Shown: positions 62,031 to 64,000 of the stretch, one piece after another
Layout: each line of letters starts with the position of its first letter
Numbering within the stretch: the first letter of the stretch is position 1
NCBI RefSeq assembly: GCF_002210095.1
Contig: NZ_AQQR01000006.1
Span: 62,001-126,000 of the forward strand
DNA length: 64,000 nucleotides
Source: Marinibacterium profundimaris
GTDB lineage: Bacteria > Pseudomonadota > Alphaproteobacteria > Rhodobacterales > Rhodobacteraceae
Reading direction: 5' to 3'
Program-made: the position numbers and the translations under genes
The notes under the pieces: model-generated
What the model saw: only the letters and a program-made list of their open reading frames with translations
Databases searched by the model: none
What the model was told of the DNA's origin: nothing

Positions 62031-62188
62031 GGCGGCCCGTGGGGTGCCGCTCTGACCTTTGTGCGGGTGTGCTTTATGGTGCAATCGTTCTCCCGGCGGG
62101 GAGTTCTGTGCTGGCGTCACCAAAGCGGCAGCCCGGGGGGCGGGCCGCCGCTGGTCCGGCGCCTTCGGCTTGATTCCGGACCGGGAGA
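62031..62188 (+). repeat. 158-bp direct repeat, copy B
   Basis: From GGCGGCCCGTGGGGTGCCGC to TTGATTCCGGACCGGGAG. Shared internal stretches include GTGCTTTATGGTGC, ATCGTTCTCCC, CACCAAAGCGGCAGCCC and CCGCTGGTCCGGCGCCTT. The period of 246 is a multiple of three. Confidence 0.8.
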
Positions 62189-62266
62189 GAAGCTTGGGGG
62201 GAGTGCCGGGGATGGAGAGACGGTCAGTGGCGCGATGCGAGTGTTGGGGGGCTTGGGTGCCGTCCT

Positions 62267-63568
62267 TTAGCGCGTCGCCTCTTCGCCGTCGATCCACACC
62301 GCATGGATCGCGCGGTCATCGCCCATCATGATCGTGGGAAAGATCTCTTCCCAGGGGTCTTCGGCCCTGGCCGCGCGTTGCGCGATGGCGGGGGTGGAGG
62401 CGAGGTCGAGCACGACGAAATCCGCCTCGAAGCCCTGCTCCAGCCGGCCGATGCGATCGCCCATGTGCAGGGCCTGGGCGCTGCCGGCCGTCGCCAGCCA
62501 CAAAAGTTCGGCCGGATGCAGGGCGCGGCCGCGCAGCTGGGCGATCTCGTAGGCGGCGGCCATGGTGCGCAGCATCGAGAAGGAGGAGCCGCCGCCGGTG
62601 TCGGTGGCCAGCCCGATCCGGTGGCCCTCGCGCATCAGCCCGTCCATGTCGAAGAGGCCCGAGCCGATGAAGGTGTTGGACGTCGGGCAATGCACCAGCC
62701 CGGCGCCGGTCTCGCGCAGGCGGTCGCGTTCGCGCGGCTCCAGGTGGATCGCGTGGCCGTAAAGGCCGCGCCCGCCCAGCAGGCCGAAGGCCTCGTAGGT
62801 GTCGAGGTAATCGCGCGCCTGCGGGAAGAGGTCCCGGACCCAGGCGATCTCGTCTGTCTGTTCGCTGAGATGGGTCTGCATCAGGCAGTCGGGGTGTTCG
62901 GCCCAGAGCGCGCCCATCGCCTCCAGCTGGTCGGGCGTCGAGGTGGGCGAGAACCGCGGCGTGATCGCGTAGGAGATGCGGTCGGTGCCGTGCCAGCGGC
63001 CCAGCAGCGCCTTGCTGTCGTCATAGGCCGATTGCGCGGTGTCGCGCAGGCCCTCGGGCGCGTTGCGGTCCATGCAGGTCTTGCCGGCGACCACGCGCTG
63101 GCGGCGGGTCTGCGCCTGCGCGAAAAACGCCTCAACACTGGCGGGGTGGATCGTGCAGAAGGAGCACATGGTCGTGGTGCCATGGGCGGCGGTCAGGTCG
63201 AAGTATCGCGAGGCGATCCCGGCGGCATAGGCCGGATCGGCAAAGCGCATTTCCTCGGGAAAGGTGTAGATGTTCAGCCAGTCGATCAGCCGCTTGCCCC
63301 AGGAGGCGATCATCGCGGTCTGGGGATAATGCGCATGGGCGTCGACGAAGCCAGGCACGATCAGGCGGGTGCCGTAATCGGTGACCGGGGCGTCAGGATG
63401 GGCGGCGCGAAGCTGCCCGGCCTGGCCGATCTGAACGATATGGCCGTCCTGCAGGAGCATCGCGGCATCGGTCTCGACCCGGGCTGCGGCCAGCGGATCG
63501 CCCGCGAAGGGATCGGCCGAAAAGCGCAGCAGCCGCCCGGTCACGAGCCTTGTCGTCGTCATTCGCAT
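62267..63568 (-). CDS. guaD: Guanine deaminase
   Basis: A 433-residue amidohydrolase that turns guanine into xanthine. Motifs: GFVDAHAHYPQT (zinc His78 and His80), GTTTMCSFCTIHPAS, MQTHLSEQTDEIAWV, HCPTSNTFIGSGLF and the catalytic Asp in ATDTGGGSSFSMLRTM. Start is 63568 (MRMTTTRL) or 63562. Divergent from mgtE with 139 nt between. Together with the 8-oxoguanine-deaminase-like gene it suggests purine catabolism. Confidence 0.93.
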   Translation of the reverse strand: MRMTTTRLVTGRLLRFSADPFAGDPLAAARVETDAAMLLQDGHIVQIGQAGQLRAAHPDAPVTDYGTRLIVPGFVDAHAHYPQTAMIASWGKRLIDWLNIYTFPEEMRFADPAYAAGIASRYFDLTAAHGTTTMCSFCTIHPASVEAFFAQAQTRRQRVVAGKTCMDRNAPEGLRDTAQSAYDDSKALLGRWHGTDRISYAITPRFSPTSTPDQLEAMGALWAEHPDCLMQTHLSEQTDEIAWVRDLFPQARDYLDTYEAFGLLGGRGLYGHAIHLEPRERDRLRETGAGLVHCPTSNTFIGSGLFDMDGLMREGHRIGLATDTGGGSSFSMLRTMAAAYEIAQLRGRALHPAELLWLATAGSAQALHMGDRIGRLEQGFEADFVVLDLASTPAIAQRAARAEDPWEEIFPTIMMGDDRAIHAVWIDGEEATR

Positions 63569-63707
63569 CTGCCCTATGTTGTGCCCCGTCGCCGAAGACC
63601 CTATCCGCGCACCCGGCCCGGGTAAATCGGGACCTTGCTGCCCTGCGGCATTGTCTCGGCCAACGGGGCCGGCCTATGGTCGCGGCAAGAGCAGAAGGAA
63701 GCCGAGC

Positions 63708-64000
63708 ATGTCCGAAGAGACGGAAACGCCAGACGTCGTGGAAGAGCGCGAAGAGCAGGCCTATGCGCTCGACCGGAAGACCTGGGCGGGGATTCTCTAT
63801 GCGCTGGATGTCGAGGATCCGGAGCTTCTGGAAAGCCTGACCGCGCCGATGCACGCGGCCGACATCGCCGACCTTCTGGAGCAGTTCAACCCCTATGACC
63901 GGGGCCGGTTCATCCGGCTGTATTCCGGCGACATCCACGGCGACATCCTGTCGGAACTGGACGAGAGCCTGCGCGAGGAGGTGATCCGGTTCCTTGATCC
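63708..64000 (+). CDS. mgtE: MgtE family magnesium transporter, 5' part
   Basis: The first 97 codons of an MgtE-type Mg channel, cut by the window end. MSEETETPDVVEEREEQAYALDR is an acidic N-terminal tail, then the start of the MgtE intracellular N domain (LESLTAPMHAADIADLLEQFNPYDRGRFIRLYSGD...). AGAAGGAAG stands before the ATG at 63708. The CBS domains and membrane part lie beyond the window. No magnesium riboswitch is evident in the 139-nt upstream gap. Confidence 0.87.
   Translation, partial: MSEETETPDVVEEREEQAYALDRKTWAGILYALDVEDPELLESLTAPMHAADIADLLEQFNPYDRGRFIRLYSGDIHGDILSELDESLREEVIRFLD

Noticed and set aside
61731-62297. A 188-codon minus-strand frame over the 158-bp duplication
   Set aside because: It has no ribosome site or known domain, overlaps the 3' end of guaD, and both strands are open there. 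I keep the duplication as a repeat, not a gene.
1-64000. tRNA, rRNA, CRISPR, prophage, integrase or transposase
   Set aside because: I looked for T-loop patterns, regularly spaced repeats, DDE or tyrosine-recombinase motifs and terminal inverted repeats and saw none that hold up. A tRNAscan-SE, Infernal and ISfinder search would settle this.

Overview
The window is high-GC bacterial chromosome. It reads as an alphaproteobacterium of the order Rhodobacterales; the genus cannot be named from sequence alone. The reasons are the protein families present (DUF2927 lipoprotein, DUF1127, DUF4168, HisN-type phosphatase, the amidoligase/ATP-grasp cluster), the dense ATGA/GTGA-overlapped operons, and short intergenic repeats of a kind common in that order. 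Genes cover almost all of the window. I see no tRNA, rRNA, CRISPR array, transposase or integrase.

Layout. 1-1,715: the 3' end of a 5'-nucleotidase gene and a SRAP-domain DNA-protein crosslink protein. 1,748-8,896 (minus): a three-gene peptide-ligation cluster, namely a transglutaminase/amidoligase (DUF2126) giant, a circularly permuted ATP-grasp/alpha-E fusion and a second transglutaminase-like protein. 9,524-11,196 (minus): a Crp/Fnr-type regulator and a pyridoxal kinase. 11,624-17,618 (plus): a complete seven-gene MoxR/Bat operon. 17,637-20,439 (minus): a thiolase, the 40-codon stub of a lost agmatinase-family gene, and a cytosine-deaminase-like amidohydrolase. 20,839-26,704 (plus): GpdQ-like phosphodiesterase, ABC exporter, acyl-CoA synthetase and HSL-type esterase.

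26,952-35,653 (minus): a peptide-use region with a four-gene Dpp-type ABC importer with a Tat-exported binding protein, a leishmanolysin-like metallopeptidase and a CocE/X-Pro hydrolase. 36,292-37,331: two small exported proteins. 37,559-39,810: glycerate kinase, dtd and a nitroreductase. 40,077-46,025 (minus): a seven-gene candidate envelope-stress operon (29-residue membrane peptide, XpaC, TelA, DUF2927 lipoprotein, SPFH-GYF2 protein, small lipoprotein, zinc-ribbon membrane protein). This is my strongest candidate for an under-described system.

46,256-57,128: housekeeping genes (rluB, tadA, clpS, gatC, gatA, RNase P RNA, rpmG, BI-1 family, DUF1127, a LysR regulator) with an Excalibur lipoprotein and an amidase that lacks a normal start codon. 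57,207-64,000: quinone oxidoreductase, XRE regulator, HisN-like phosphatase, 8-oxoguanine-deaminase-like protein, CAP-domain lipoprotein-like protein, guanine deaminase and the start of mgtE.

Between genes there are several repeat families. The most notable is a three-copy element that joins the 18-bp palindrome TGTCCCACGCGTGGGACA, at a fixed 39-40 nt distance, to a CtrA-like TTAA-N7-TTAA box. Others are a GAAAATTCG-T-CGAATTTTC palindrome (two copies), a GGTATTT...CCAAG element (at least three copies plus a diverged inverted pair), and a 158-bp direct duplication.
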